DNA of 8,917 nt, taken from a bacterium (GTDB lineage Bacteria; ARS69). Positions 1-7,014 of the stretch are shown here, one piece after another (position 1 is the stretch's first letter; every line of letters starts with the position of its first letter). The stretch spans positions 1 through 8,917 of the forward strand of contig JALGZR010000129.1 of NCBI GenBank assembly GCA_025774805.1, written 5' to 3'. The notes beneath the pieces are model-generated. The model worked only from the letters and a program-made list of their open reading frames with translations, was not told the origin of the DNA and made no database searches. The position numbers and the translations under genes were made by a program.

Positions 1-2
1 CT

Positions 3-413
3 TCGCGGATTCCGTCACCCGGGGGTCTGTCCCCCGGGGGGGGTCCGATCGCCTGGATCGCCGCCAATCAGAGGAAAGGCGTCTCCACCGCGCCGGCGGT
101 CACCATTCACGCGACTGCGGCTTTCAGCCTGGAACACTGGGATCGTGACCGAAAGGATTGCGGGCGAGAGCTGCTTCAAGCAGCGGAAGTCTGGCTGGGA
201 TCGGCTGTTACCGAGTTCCAGGTCCACGGCTGGCGCTACAGCAAACCCGTCCGCGTCGAAGAGAGTCCCTGCCGGATTCTGAGTGAATCGCCGCCGTTGG
301 TTCTTGCCGGAGATGCCTTCGCGGGCCCGCGCGTCGAGGGCGCCGCGCTTTCCGGCTGGGCCGCCGCCGAGGCCCTAAAACAGACGAACCTCGACGCCGA
401 AGATCGACGCTGA
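3..413 (+). CDS. NAD(P)/FAD-dependent oxidoreductase, renalase/amine-oxidase-like, C-terminal part (5' truncated by window edge)
   Basis: An open frame enters from the left edge and stops at TGA 411-413 (136 residues visible). The segment GPIAWIAANQRKGVS, then a TIHAT...FSLEHWD stretch and VHGWRYSKPV, match the substrate-domain part of the COG3380 family of renalase-like FAD oxidases. The end of the protein has LVLAGDAFAGPRVEGAALSG, the C-terminal FAD-binding signature in which the GD pair contacts the flavin and a short amphipathic helix follows. The N-terminal GxGxxG dinucleotide-binding motif lies outside the window. Family members are soluble flavoproteins; the substrate of this subgroup is not established. 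The 127 nt gap to the next gene is compatible with either read-through or a separate promoter. The coding DNA at 18-38 can form a strong GC hairpin. The family call is firm; the exact activity is unknown. Confidence 0.8.
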   Translation, partial: SRIPSPGGLSPGGGPIAWIAANQRKGVSTAPAVTIHATAAFSLEHWDRDRKDCGRELLQAAEVWLGSAVTEFQVHGWRYSKPVRVEESPCRILSESPPLVLAGDAFAGPRVEGAALSGWAAAEALKQTNLDAEDRR

Positions 414-540
414 CATCGCAATCGCTTCCGGTCCTGCACGTTGCATTTCCGGAGCGGGGAGAATCGGGCAAACGAAGGAGTGGATCGCTTTCCCGTTTCC
501 GGCATCCAAAACAGGAAAAGGACGGAGACGGAAAAACCCT

Positions 541-1233
541 ATGAGGCGGCGTTTGGGACCGGTCGGAATCGGATTTCTCGCCGTTTTCGCGTTGACGGTT
601 CTATCGTGGGGGTGCCAGTCCGTGCCCGAACCCGGCCATAAGATCGTTTCGCAGGAAAAGGGGTACGAGATCCGGGAGTACGAGGGGTACGTCGTCGCCG
701 AGGTGGTGATGACCGGCGCTTGGCGCGATGCGCTCTATGGGGGGTTTCGCGTCCTTTTCGACTACATCCAGGGAAACAACGAGGGACGTGCCAAGGTCGC
801 GATGACGGCGCCGGTCCTGTCCGGTCGTCCCGAGAAGATCGCGATGACGGCCCCGGTTCTGCAGGAGGTCGTCCAGGCCCCACCGGAGAAAGACGGCGGG
901 GGTGAAGGGCCCCCGGGGTCGTCCGGGTTGCAGCGGCACGCGGTCGCCTTCGTCGCACCCGCGGGATACAAGGTCGACACGATGCCGGTGCCGAAGGATC
1001 CGCGCATCCGAATCCGGGCGGTTCCGCCCCAGAAGACGGCGGTGCTTCGGTACGGCGGGTGGACGAATGCAGACAAGGTCATGGAAAAAACGGAGAAACT
1101 GCGCGCGATGCTCGCGCGCGACGGCTGGAAGCCGGCCTCGGAGTTTCGATCGGCCCAGTACAATCCGCCCTGGACGCCTCCCCCGTTTCGTCGGAACGAA
1201 ATCATCGTGGAGATAGTGCGTAGCCAACCGTGA
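541..1233 (+). CDS. SOUL family heme-binding protein, probable lipoprotein
   Basis: A 230-residue protein. Residues 1-24 are a basic then hydrophobic export signal ending LSWGC, so Cys25 is a plausible lipidation site, although the -3 residue (Ser) is not the usual Leu/Val. The mature part is a full-length SOUL/HBP domain. It shows YEIREYEGYVVAEV near residues 42-55, the twin KVAMTAPVL and KIAMTAPVL strands (about 85-93 and 99-107) typical of the family, and the closing YNPPWTPPPFRRNE box (207-220). SOUL proteins bind heme or other tetrapyrroles loosely, through hydrophobic contacts; the bacterial role is not settled. A Gly/Pro-rich insert lies at about 113-129. ATG 541 gives the signal peptide; upstream purine-rich sequence (GGAGACGGA, about 525-533) is a weak SD. 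The gene converges on the lipocalin gene and shares a terminator with it. Confidence 0.92.
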   Translation: MRRRLGPVGIGFLAVFALTVLSWGCQSVPEPGHKIVSQEKGYEIREYEGYVVAEVVMTGAWRDALYGGFRVLFDYIQGNNEGRAKVAMTAPVLSGRPEKIAMTAPVLQEVVQAPPEKDGGGEGPPGSSGLQRHAVAFVAPAGYKVDTMPVPKDPRIRIRAVPPQKTAVLRYGGWTNADKVMEKTEKLRAMLARDGWKPASEFRSAQYNPPWTPPPFRRNEIIVEIVRSQP

Positions 1234-1273
1234 CCCTAGGAAACGCTGGGGATTCTTCATCGCAATCCAAAAG

Positions 1274-1304
1274 CCCGTTTCATGAAACGCGGGTCTGTTA
1301 TTTT
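1274..1304. terminator. Probable bidirectional intrinsic terminator between convergent genes
   Basis: The DNA between the SOUL stop (1233) and the lipocalin stop (1309) holds an inverted repeat. CCCGTTTC at 1274-1281 pairs with GAAACGCGGG at 1284-1293, with one bulged base and a very short AT loop; its core CGTTTCATGAAACG is a perfect palindrome. On the plus strand it is followed by TCTGTTATTTT. On the minus strand it is followed by CTTTTGGATT, so it could serve both genes. The tight loop means the folded stem probably opens by a base pair or two. Confidence 0.6.
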
Positions 1305-1308
1305 CGAG

Positions 1309-1833
1309 TTACGGCCATCGCTGCGGGACCCGCCGAATCTGGCCGGTGTCGTAGCCGGCCGCGGCCAGTTGCTCCACGATCCTTCTGTAGTCCGTTTCGG
1401 GGATATCGGGGGTGCGGGCCATGATCCAGACGTAGTCGCGCTTGCTGCGGCCGATGACGGTCTGGGTGTAGCTTTCGTTCAAGTGAATGATCAGGTATTC
1501 TGCCTTAAATGGCCAAATGAACTGCATTCCCCACACGGCATTTGACGACCGGTCGCGGATGTACCCCCGCGGGTTGTATGTCTTCCTCGGGCCGTCGAAA
1601 CCACCTTTTCGGAAGGTGAACGTTGTGGCGATCGTTCCGTCCGGTTCGAGCCGGTACGATTCGACGGCGTTGTGCGCGCCCTGCTCGATCCAGGTCGGGA
1701 TGTTGGCGACCACGTACCAGTCTCCCATGAAGCGGGGGAGGTCGACGCGGTCCACGGTCGCAAGGGGTGGCAGGGATGCGCCGCAGCCCCCCATCAGCAC
1801 CGCCACGCCGAGCATGACAAGCCGGATCCGCAT
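1309..1833 (-). CDS. blc: Lipocalin family lipoprotein (Blc-like)
   Basis: A 174-residue protein with an N-terminal lipoprotein signal: hydrophobic residues 3-15 and lipobox LMGGC, so Cys17 would be acylated. Lipocalin signatures follow: the GDWYVVANIP box (37-46, the GxW motif of strand A), then NAVESYRLEPDGTI, and the C-terminal RDYVWIMARTPDIP box (132-144) that closes the barrel in the Blc/apolipoprotein-D type. Length matches E. coli Blc. Members sit at the outer membrane and bind fatty acids or lysophospholipids; Blc is linked to envelope stress and membrane repair. It lies 33 nt downstream of the chalcone-isomerase-like gene on the same strand, so the two are likely co-transcribed. GGGGA a few bases upstream of ATG 1833 is an acceptable SD. 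The context fits handling of lipids made or released by the neighbouring fatty-acid-modifying enzymes; that link is inference. Confidence 0.92.
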   Translation of the reverse strand: MRIRLVMLGVAVLMGGCGASLPPLATVDRVDLPRFMGDWYVVANIPTWIEQGAHNAVESYRLEPDGTIATTFTFRKGGFDGPRKTYNPRGYIRDRSSNAVWGMQFIWPFKAEYLIIHLNESYTQTVIGRSKRDYVWIMARTPDIPETDYRRIVEQLAAAGYDTGQIRRVPQRWP

Positions 1834-1866
1834 CGGTTCCCCATTCCCTTTCCGCGCAACGGTTCG

Positions 1867-2472
1867 TTACCCTTTCCGGAGAAGTTCCTTCTTGAGGCCG
1901 TCGTCGAGCGGCTTCTCCCCCAGCCATATCGAGAAATAGGCGGCGGCGAAGTCGGCCCCCTCGATCACGGTCAACGGGATGCCGTTCTGGGACAGTTCCG
2001 TTCCCCGGCCCGGGACGTAGGTGAGCGCGTAGCGGTCACCCGGACGGATGTCCCGGTAGGCGCGGTCGATCCGGTCGAGGCGGCCGCGGAGTCTTTCCAG
2101 CGTCTTTTCGTCCACGTTCCGGACGAGGATCTTCTCCCCGGCCTTGCCGAACTCCTTCCCGGGGATCGACCAGAAGTAGGAGAACTCCATCCGCTTCGGC
2201 ACGTCCTCGAGAACGGAGGAAGGGTCTGCACCCTCGGGCAGATAAAGGCCCACGACGTATCCGCGGAAGACGATCTTGTATCGAAGCAGCGCGGCGTTCT
2301 GCAGGTGCAGGACGACCCCGTCCCCGGTGTAAGACCCCGGGAACGTAACCCCCTCGATGACCATCGGGGGGGTTACCGGCAGGCCGGTGGCTTCCGCCGG
2401 TGCGAGGGACGGGAATGCGGACGCAAGGAGAAAAACCGCAATACACGCTCCAAGATTCCCTTTCCGGGCCAT
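1867..2472 (-). CDS. Chalcone-isomerase-like domain protein, exported
   Basis: A protein of 201 residues from ATG 2472. The N-terminus (MARKG, then a hydrophobic run to LAPAEA at about 28) is a clear signal peptide with an AxA-type cut, so it is periplasmic. The mature part has the chalcone-isomerase-like pattern: GVTFPGSY, a KIVFRGYVVGLYLPEG strand pair (about 66-81), SYFWSIPGKEF, and the ending AAYFSIWLGEKPLDDGLKKELL (about 177-198). Bacterial members are thought to bind fatty acids or other hydrophobic ligands; isomerase activity should not be assumed. Start choice is uncertain. AGGAGG (2492-2487) lies 2 nt before ATG 2484 and 14 nt before ATG 2472, and a GTG at 2523 also keeps the frame. 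ATG 2472 gives the most normal signal peptide. It is divergent from the DUF1295 gene and leads the lipocalin gene. Chalcone-isomerase-like genes are recalled from related CFA/DUF1365 clusters in gammaproteobacteria. Confidence 0.85.
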   Translation of the reverse strand: MARKGNLGACIAVFLLASAFPSLAPAEATGLPVTPPMVIEGVTFPGSYTGDGVVLHLQNAALLRYKIVFRGYVVGLYLPEGADPSSVLEDVPKRMEFSYFWSIPGKEFGKAGEKILVRNVDEKTLERLRGRLDRIDRAYRDIRPGDRYALTYVPGRGTELSQNGIPLTVIEGADFAAAYFSIWLGEKPLDDGLKKELLRKG

Positions 2473-2639
2473 ATCGGTAATCATTGCCTCCTGTCGGTTT
2501 CCGAGGTTTTCATTTGGATTCACGCCGCCGCCCGGGAGATTCCGGTCCCGGCGCCGCGTGTTTGCGGAATCCTCCTTCCTTTCCGGTCATCTATTCTGTA
2601 GACGAAAAAACGGTTGCGAACCGGTTGCAGGAGTCGGGA

Positions 2640-3431
2640 ATGGGTCCGGTGAAAATGGCGCTGATCGGCTGGGGGATCGTCTCCCTTGCGATGGTTTTCC
2701 TCTTTCTCTACCAGAGGTCCCGGTCCGATGCCGGCATCGTCGACGTGGGGTGGGCGTCGGGGGTGGGGCTCCTCTGCCTTTTCTATGCCCTGACTGCGGA
2801 TGGGGACCCGGCGCGGCGGGCGGTCGTGGCCGCATTGGGGATGGCCTGGGGAGGACGGCTTGCGTTCTACCTTTTCCGGGACCGGGTTCTCCCGCCGGGA
2901 GAGGACGGAAGGTACAAGACGCTCCGCGAGAAGTGGGGGGAAAAGGCCCAGGCGTGGTTCTTCGTCTTCTTCCAGGTGCAGGCGGCCTGGGCCGTCCTGT
3001 TTTCCCTCCCCTTCCTGGCCGCGACGGCCAATCCGGTCCCCGCCTTCACTCCATGGGACGTCCTGGGGATTTCGGTTTTCGCCGTGGCCCTGGCCGGGGA
3101 GACGCTGGCCGACCGCCAGCTTTCCCGGTTCCGGGCCGAGCCGGCGAACCGGGGGATGGTCTGCCGTGAGGGACTCTGGCGCTTCTCCCGGCACCCGAAC
3201 TACTTCTTCGAGTGGATCCACTGGTTCGCCTACGTCCTTCTCGCCGCAGGGTCGCCCCTTTGGCTTCTCACCCTTCTCGGCCCCGTATTGATGCTATTGT
3301 TCCTGTTCAAGGTCACCGGAATCCCGTACACGGAGGCGCAGGCGATCAAGTCCCGCGGCGAGAAATACCGCGAGTACCAGCGGACCACGAGCGCCTTTAT
3401 CCCCTGGTTCCCGAAGGAGGATCGGCGGTGA
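2640..3431 (+). CDS. DUF1295 integral membrane protein (steroid 5-alpha-reductase-like superfamily)
   Basis: 263 residues from ATG 2640, chosen because AGGAG (2629-2633) sits 6 nt upstream; the frame is open further upstream but without support. It is a polytopic membrane protein with hydrophobic segments near residues 8-25, 38-52, 104-128, 140-155 and 190-225. Family landmarks are the early [10 protein letters not shown] (30-39), GETLADRQ (153-160), and the C-terminal box [18 protein letters not shown] (178-195) with [21 protein letters not shown]. This His/Asn/Tyr-rich box resembles the NADPH-binding end of 5-alpha-reductases and isoprenylcysteine or phospholipid methyltransferases (ICMT-like fold). 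The reaction of DUF1295 is not known; reduction of an acyl or isoprenoid double bond is a reasonable guess. The stop overlaps the GTG of the next gene (GTGA), so the pair is translationally coupled. Confidence 0.9.
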   Translation: MGPVKMALIGWGIVSLAMVFLFLYQRSRSDAGIVDVGWASGVGLLCLFYALTADGDPARRAVVAALGMAWGGRLAFYLFRDRVLPPGEDGRYKTLREKWGEKAQAWFFVFFQVQAAWAVLFSLPFLAATANPVPAFTPWDVLGISVFAVALAGETLADRQLSRFRAEPANRGMVCREGLWRFSRHPNYFFEWIHWFAYVLLAAGSPLWLLTLLGPVLMLLFLFKVTGIPYTEAQAIKSRGEKYREYQRTTSAFIPWFPKEDRR

Positions 3432-4462
3432 TCTCCCCGGTCGGACTCGCGGAACGCGGCCTCGTGCCGGACGCCCTGATCCGGGCGGGGATAAACAGGC
3501 TCAACCGCGGTCGTCTCGCTTCCCTGGTCCGCGGCGGGAACGCGGAGGCGCAGAAGGCGGACTACGAGGAGATGCTCCGTGCCCTGGGAACCGGCCCGAT
3601 CGCGGTGGAGACGAGGGCCGCCAACGAGCAGCACTACGAGGTCCCGCCCGCCTTCTTCCGCCGGGTCCTCGGGAAACGGATGAAATACAGCTGCGCCCTG
3701 TGGCCGCCGGGCATCGAATCCCTCGACGAGGCGGAAGAGGCGATGCTCGCCGTTACCTGCGAGCGGGCGGGGATCGGAGACGGCATGGAGATCCTCGAGC
3801 TCGGATGCGGGTGGGGATCCCTCTCCCTGTGGATGGCCGAGCGGTTCCCGGGGAGCCGCGTTCTCGCGGTGTCGAACTCGACGCCCCAGCGGCGCTTCAT
3901 CGAGGGGGAATGCGCCGCGCGGGGCTTGCGCAACCTCTCGGTCCGCACCTGCGACATGAACGTCTTCGATCCGGCGGCCTCCTTCGACCGCGTCGTCTCC
4001 GTGGAGATGTTCGAGCACATGCGCAACTGGCGGGAGCTCCTCCGGCGGATCTCCGGGTGGCTGCGCCCGGAGGGGAAGCTCTTCGTGCACGTCTTCTCCC
4101 ACCGGGCGTTTCCGTACTTCTTCGAGGCCGAAGGGGAGGACAACTGGATGGGAAGGAACTTCTTCACGGGGGGAGTCATGCCGTCCGACGATCTCCTGCC
4201 CCGCTTCCGGGAGCGCCTTCGACTGGAGGGGCACTGGCGCGTCGACGGGACGCACTATGCCCGGACCGCGCGGGCCTGGCTCGACAACCTCGACGTAAGG
4301 ACGGGGGAGATCCTGCCGATCCTTGCGGAAACCTACGGCGCCGGGCGGGAGCGTCTCTGGCTCCAGCGGTGGAGGATCTTCTTCATGGCCTGCGAGGAGC
4401 TGTGGGGCTTCGGGGAAGGAAGGGAGTGGCTCGTTTCCCACTACCTCTTCGGGAAGGCGTGA
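3428..4462 (+). CDS. SAM-dependent methyltransferase, CFA-synthase family / coclaurine N-methyltransferase-like
   Basis: 344 residues from GTG 3428. The start is set by AAGGAGG (3414-3420) 7 nt upstream and by a 4 nt GTGA overlap with the DUF1295 stop. Residues 66-98 carry the family entry motif ([12 protein letters not shown], then KYSCALWP with Cys89, aligned with the active-site Cys of CFA synthases). The SAM-binding site is [13 protein letters not shown] (122-134), followed by [16 protein letters not shown] (194-198) and LFVHVFSH (218-225, His221) retain the Glu and His positions that hold bicarbonate in E. coli Cfa. [20 protein letters not shown] (238-257) is the hallmark of the coclaurine-N-methyltransferase-like branch. 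It is probably a cytosolic or membrane-associated enzyme methylating a lipid or amine; the substrate is unknown. Its last 22 nt overlap the 3' end of the convergent DUF2878 gene. Confidence 0.9.
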   Translation: MISPVGLAERGLVPDALIRAGINRLNRGRLASLVRGGNAEAQKADYEEMLRALGTGPIAVETRAANEQHYEVPPAFFRRVLGKRMKYSCALWPPGIESLDEAEEAMLAVTCERAGIGDGMEILELGCGWGSLSLWMAERFPGSRVLAVSNSTPQRRFIEGECAARGLRNLSVRTCDMNVFDPAASFDRVVSVEMFEHMRNWRELLRRISGWLRPEGKLFVHVFSHRAFPYFFEAEGEDNWMGRNFFTGGVMPSDDLLPRFRERLRLEGHWRVDGTHYARTARAWLDNLDVRTGEILPILAETYGAGRERLWLQRWRIFFMACEELWGFGEGREWLVSHYLFGKA

Positions 4463-4974
4463 TTCCGGGAGAATCTCCGGGAGAGTGCGAAGAGCGCAGG
4501 CACCGCGACCGCCCAGAGGACGCTCAGGGCCAGCAAACCATGCCAGGACGGTTCGGGGAACCGGATCGCCCCCAGCCGCGCGCCTCCGAGATACGCCAGG
4601 GGACCGGCGACGGCCCCCAGGAGCAACGACAGGAAGGGACGGCTGGAAATCGCTTTGAGCGATACGTTCAGGGTGGTCGCGAAATTGGCCCACATCAGAG
4701 GAAGCCATGCCGGCGCCAGGGGGGGCGGAAGGATCCAGGGAGCGGCGGAGTAGAACCCCGCCGCGTTCATGCCCGTCTCGGCCAGCAGTCCGATCCCCGT
4801 CGCGGTTCCGATGAGCATCAGCTCTCTTTTCCGGTCCGCGCTGCGCGCGAGGTGGACGGCAACGACGAGAAGGACCGCGGCCGGCCCGGTCCAGGGATGT
4901 CCGTTGGCGGGTCCGAGAACGGATGCGAACCAGCCCGCCTGGAACAGGACGATATTCAGGATCAGCGGGAACAA
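4441..4974 (-). CDS. DUF2878 integral membrane protein
   Basis: About 177 residues, highly hydrophobic. The N-terminus [21 protein letters not shown] and the later [20 protein letters not shown] (about 98-117), [15 protein letters not shown] and a final membrane helix before a basic tail match the DUF2878 family. These are small polytopic inner-membrane proteins of unknown function, usually found beside CFA-like methyltransferases and DUF1365 genes. No ATG is available. TTG 4974 is the best start, making a 13 nt overlap with the stop of the upstream methyltransferase gene and so suggesting coupled translation. There is no clear SD, so the start is uncertain. The stop TAG (4443-4441) lies inside the convergent methyltransferase gene (22 nt tail-to-tail overlap). 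It is the last gene of the minus-strand operon. Confidence 0.82.
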   Translation of the reverse strand: MFPLILNIVLFQAGWFASVLGPANGHPWTGPAAVLLVVAVHLARSADRKRELMLIGTATGIGLLAETGMNAAGFYSAAPWILPPPLAPAWLPLMWANFATTLNVSLKAISSRPFLSLLLGAVAGPLAYLGGARLGAIRFPEPSWHGLLALSVLWAVAVPALFALSRRFSRNHAFPKR

Positions 4975-6236
4975 TGAGCTGTCGGTAGGATCGTCGCCCC
5001 CCGCCAGGAAGGCTTCGCGAAGAGGATCTGTACGTTCCCGTTGTACCGCTCGGAGAAGGACCCCTCGCAGTAGCAGAGGTAGAACTCCCACATCCGGAGG
5101 AACCGCTCCGGGAACCCCATCGCGCGCACCTCTTCTTTCCTCGAAAGAAAGCGGTTCCTCCACTCCCGGAGCGTCCATGCGTAGTGGGGCGTGATGTCCT
5201 CGAGGTTTACGGGCCGGAGGTCGGTGCGCGACGCCGCGCTGCACAGGGCGGCGACCGACGGGATGAAGCTCCCCGGGAAGATGTACCGCTTGATGAAGTC
5301 CACCGACCGGGTGTGCCGCCGGTATATCCGGTCCGGTATGGTGATCGCCTGGAGGAGCATCGTCCCCCGGGAGGAAAGGAGGGAGGCGCAGCGCCGGAAG
5401 AAATCGTCCAGGTAGTGGTGCCCCACGGCCTCGATCATCTCGATCGAGGCGATCTTGTCGTAGACACCGGTCATGCGCCGGTAATCCTCGAGCACGATCG
5501 AGACCCGGCCTTCCAGGCCCGCCTTCTGGACCCGCTCCCGCGCGAGCTCGGCCTGCCTGTCGGAGATCGTGATCCCCGTGACCCGGCAGCCGTAGCGGCT
5601 CGCCGCGTGGATCGCGAAGCCCCCCCACCCGCACCCGATCTCGAGGAGATGATCTCCGGGATTCAGATCGAGCTTGCGGCAGACCCGATCGAACTTCGCC
5701 GTCTGGGCCTCCTCCAGGGTGCTGCCCGGGATCTCGAAGATCCCGCAGGAATAGGCCATCGACGGGTCGAGAAACAGTTCGTAGAAGGCGTTCCCGAGAT
5801 CGTAGTGGTCCGCGATGTTCCGGCGGCTGCCAGATTCCGTGTTGCGGCGCAGGGCGTGGTAGAGACGCAGGAAGGGACGGGAAAGGACCGCCGTTCCGCC
5901 TTCCATCCTCTCCAGGGCCTCCGCGTTCCGGGCGAGGATCCTCGCCACGGAAACCAGGTCGTCGGCCGTCCAGTGCCCGTCCATGTAGGAGGCGCCGGCC
6001 CCGACGCTCCCGCCGAGCAGCGCCCGCCGGTAGAATTTCCGGTCCCGGACCGTGACAGTCGCGGAAAGGTCGGCCCCGCTACCGAAGGAGCGCGAATGTT
6101 CCCCGTCGGCGATGGTGAGCGTCCCCTCCCGGATGTTCGCCAGACGCCGGAACAGGAGAGACCGCGATGTGCGGTCCACAATCCCGTCCGTCGAATATGC
6201 GGCCTCCATCGCGCGGATCCGCGCCGTTCCGTCCAT
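4962..6236 (-). CDS. Cyclopropane-fatty-acyl-phospholipid synthase family methyltransferase
   Basis: 424 residues, longer than E. coli Cfa (382). An N-terminal domain contains ASYMDGHWTADDL (82-94). The catalytic domain has NIADHYDLGNAFYELFLDPSMAYSCGIF (140-167), with Cys164 at the active-site Cys position, and the SAM loop LLEIGCGWGGFA (197-208). IEMIEAVG (265-272) has Glu269 at the bicarbonate-ligand position. Near the C-terminus are DFIKRYIFPGS and MWEFYLCYCEGSFSER (382-397), retaining the conserved Tyr (Tyr386). The segment LLQAITIPD (294-302) puts Gln296 where E. coli Cfa has the bicarbonate-binding His266, suggesting chemistry other than plain cyclopropanation, such as methyl or methylene transfer as in methylated fatty acid synthesis. 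GGAG 7 nt upstream supports ATG 6236, which is 4 nt after the DUF1365 stop. Expected to act on unsaturated chains of membrane phospholipids. Confidence 0.93.
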   Translation of the reverse strand: MDGTARIRAMEAAYSTDGIVDRTSRSLLFRRLANIREGTLTIADGEHSRSFGSGADLSATVTVRDRKFYRRALLGGSVGAGASYMDGHWTADDLVSVARILARNAEALERMEGGTAVLSRPFLRLYHALRRNTESGSRRNIADHYDLGNAFYELFLDPSMAYSCGIFEIPGSTLEEAQTAKFDRVCRKLDLNPGDHLLEIGCGWGGFAIHAASRYGCRVTGITISDRQAELARERVQKAGLEGRVSIVLEDYRRMTGVYDKIASIEMIEAVGHHYLDDFFRRCASLLSSRGTMLLQAITIPDRIYRRHTRSVDFIKRYIFPGSFIPSVAALCSAASRTDLRPVNLEDITPHYAWTLREWRNRFLSRKEEVRAMGFPERFLRMWEFYLCYCEGSFSERYNGNVQILFAKPSWRGATILPTAHCSR

Positions 6237-6240
6237 GTGC

Positions 6241-7014
6241 CTACTCCGCAGGGGTTCTCTTGGAAGGATGAGCGAAGAAGGGCACCCGTTTCAGCCAAAG
6301 GCGCAGGGCCTGCCAGTAGATTCCCGCAACGACCTTCCCGGACATGAACGAGTGGGAAGCAAGCGCGGCAGCCAGTGTCCGGGAGGTGAGCGGCTTTTTG
6401 CGAAGAGAGAGGCCGGCGTCGAAGATCCGTTCCCCCTTCTCGAACGCGATCATGAACACGCTCAGGGCTTCGCCCGGTTCCCGGAACCGCCAGTCGTAGT
6501 CGATCCCCATGTCGAGGAACGGGGAGACGTGAAATGATTTCCGGAACCGGTACCTCCTCCAGGAGTGGTGGACCGATTCGTTTCCGCGGTCGCCGAAGAC
6601 GTAGGCGTGGCGCTCCCCCCAGGGGGTGTTCGTGATCTCCGCGACGATCGCCTCGACGCGTTTCCCTTCCCGGTCGTAGCAGTAATAGAAGCTCACCGGG
6701 TTCTGGAGATACCCGAAGTACCGCAGGTGGGTGAGGAGCCGCACCGGGCCCGCGGGACGGATTCCCAGCCGTTCCTCGACGAGATCGCGGACGGCCCTGT
6801 CGAGAGGAGCAGAGGGGTCTCCGAGGTAATCCTCCCTGCGGAACCACGCGACGTTGGGGCCTTTCGCCGACCAGAGGAGGTAGGGGTCGAAGAGGCCGGG
6901 AAGTTCGGCCAGGTCGAGGTACAGCAGGAAGAGGCGGTAGCGGAACTCGTTACGCACCGGGGCGAATCGCCGGTGGCGCACCTCCCCGCTGTAGACGGCG
7001 CTTCCGACCGTCAC
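6241..7014 (-). CDS. DUF1365 family protein
   Basis: 257 residues from GTG 7014. GGAG lies 7 nt upstream, and GTG overlaps the stop of the FAD oxidoreductase gene (GTGA), so translation is coupled. Longer in-frame extension upstream is only antisense or overlap coding. Family signatures in order: VYSGEVRHRRFAPVRNEFRY (8-27), LYLDLAELPGLF, VRLLTHLRYFGYLQNPVSFYYCYD (91-114), EITNTPWGERHAYVF (126-140) and KSFHVSPFLDMGIDYDWRF (159-177). The conserved His, Asn and Cys residues suggest an enzyme, but no reaction is proven. DUF1365 proteins occur almost always between an FAD amine-oxidase-like protein and a CFA-like methyltransferase, as here, and have been annotated as cyclopropane/cyclopropene fatty acid synthesis proteins. 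The context argues for a step on methylated unsaturated acyl chains. A hydrophobic or amphipathic C-terminus may bring it to the membrane. Confidence 0.92.
   Translation of the reverse strand: MTVGSAVYSGEVRHRRFAPVRNEFRYRLFLLYLDLAELPGLFDPYLLWSAKGPNVAWFRREDYLGDPSAPLDRAVRDLVEERLGIRPAGPVRLLTHLRYFGYLQNPVSFYYCYDREGKRVEAIVAEITNTPWGERHAYVFGDRGNESVHHSWRRYRFRKSFHVSPFLDMGIDYDWRFREPGEALSVFMIAFEKGERIFDAGLSLRKKPLTSRTLAAALASHSFMSGKVVAGIYWQALRLWLKRVPFFAHPSKRTPAE

Noticed and set aside
793-861. Repeated AMTAPVL-coding segments as a tandem DNA duplication
   Set aside because: Two MTxPV strands are a normal feature of the SOUL fold, so the DNA likeness follows from protein conservation.
3230-4708. A 492-codon minus-strand open frame opposite the DUF1295/methyltransferase genes
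   Set aside because: Its translation is Pro/Arg/Glu-rich with no family pattern. It is the antisense shadow of well-supported plus-strand genes in high-GC DNA.
5184-6347. Long plus-strand open frame opposite the CFA-like gene (and similarly 7068-8345 opposite the FAD oxidoreductase)
   Set aside because: Antisense shadows of genes with clear catalytic motifs; low-complexity composition and no SD.
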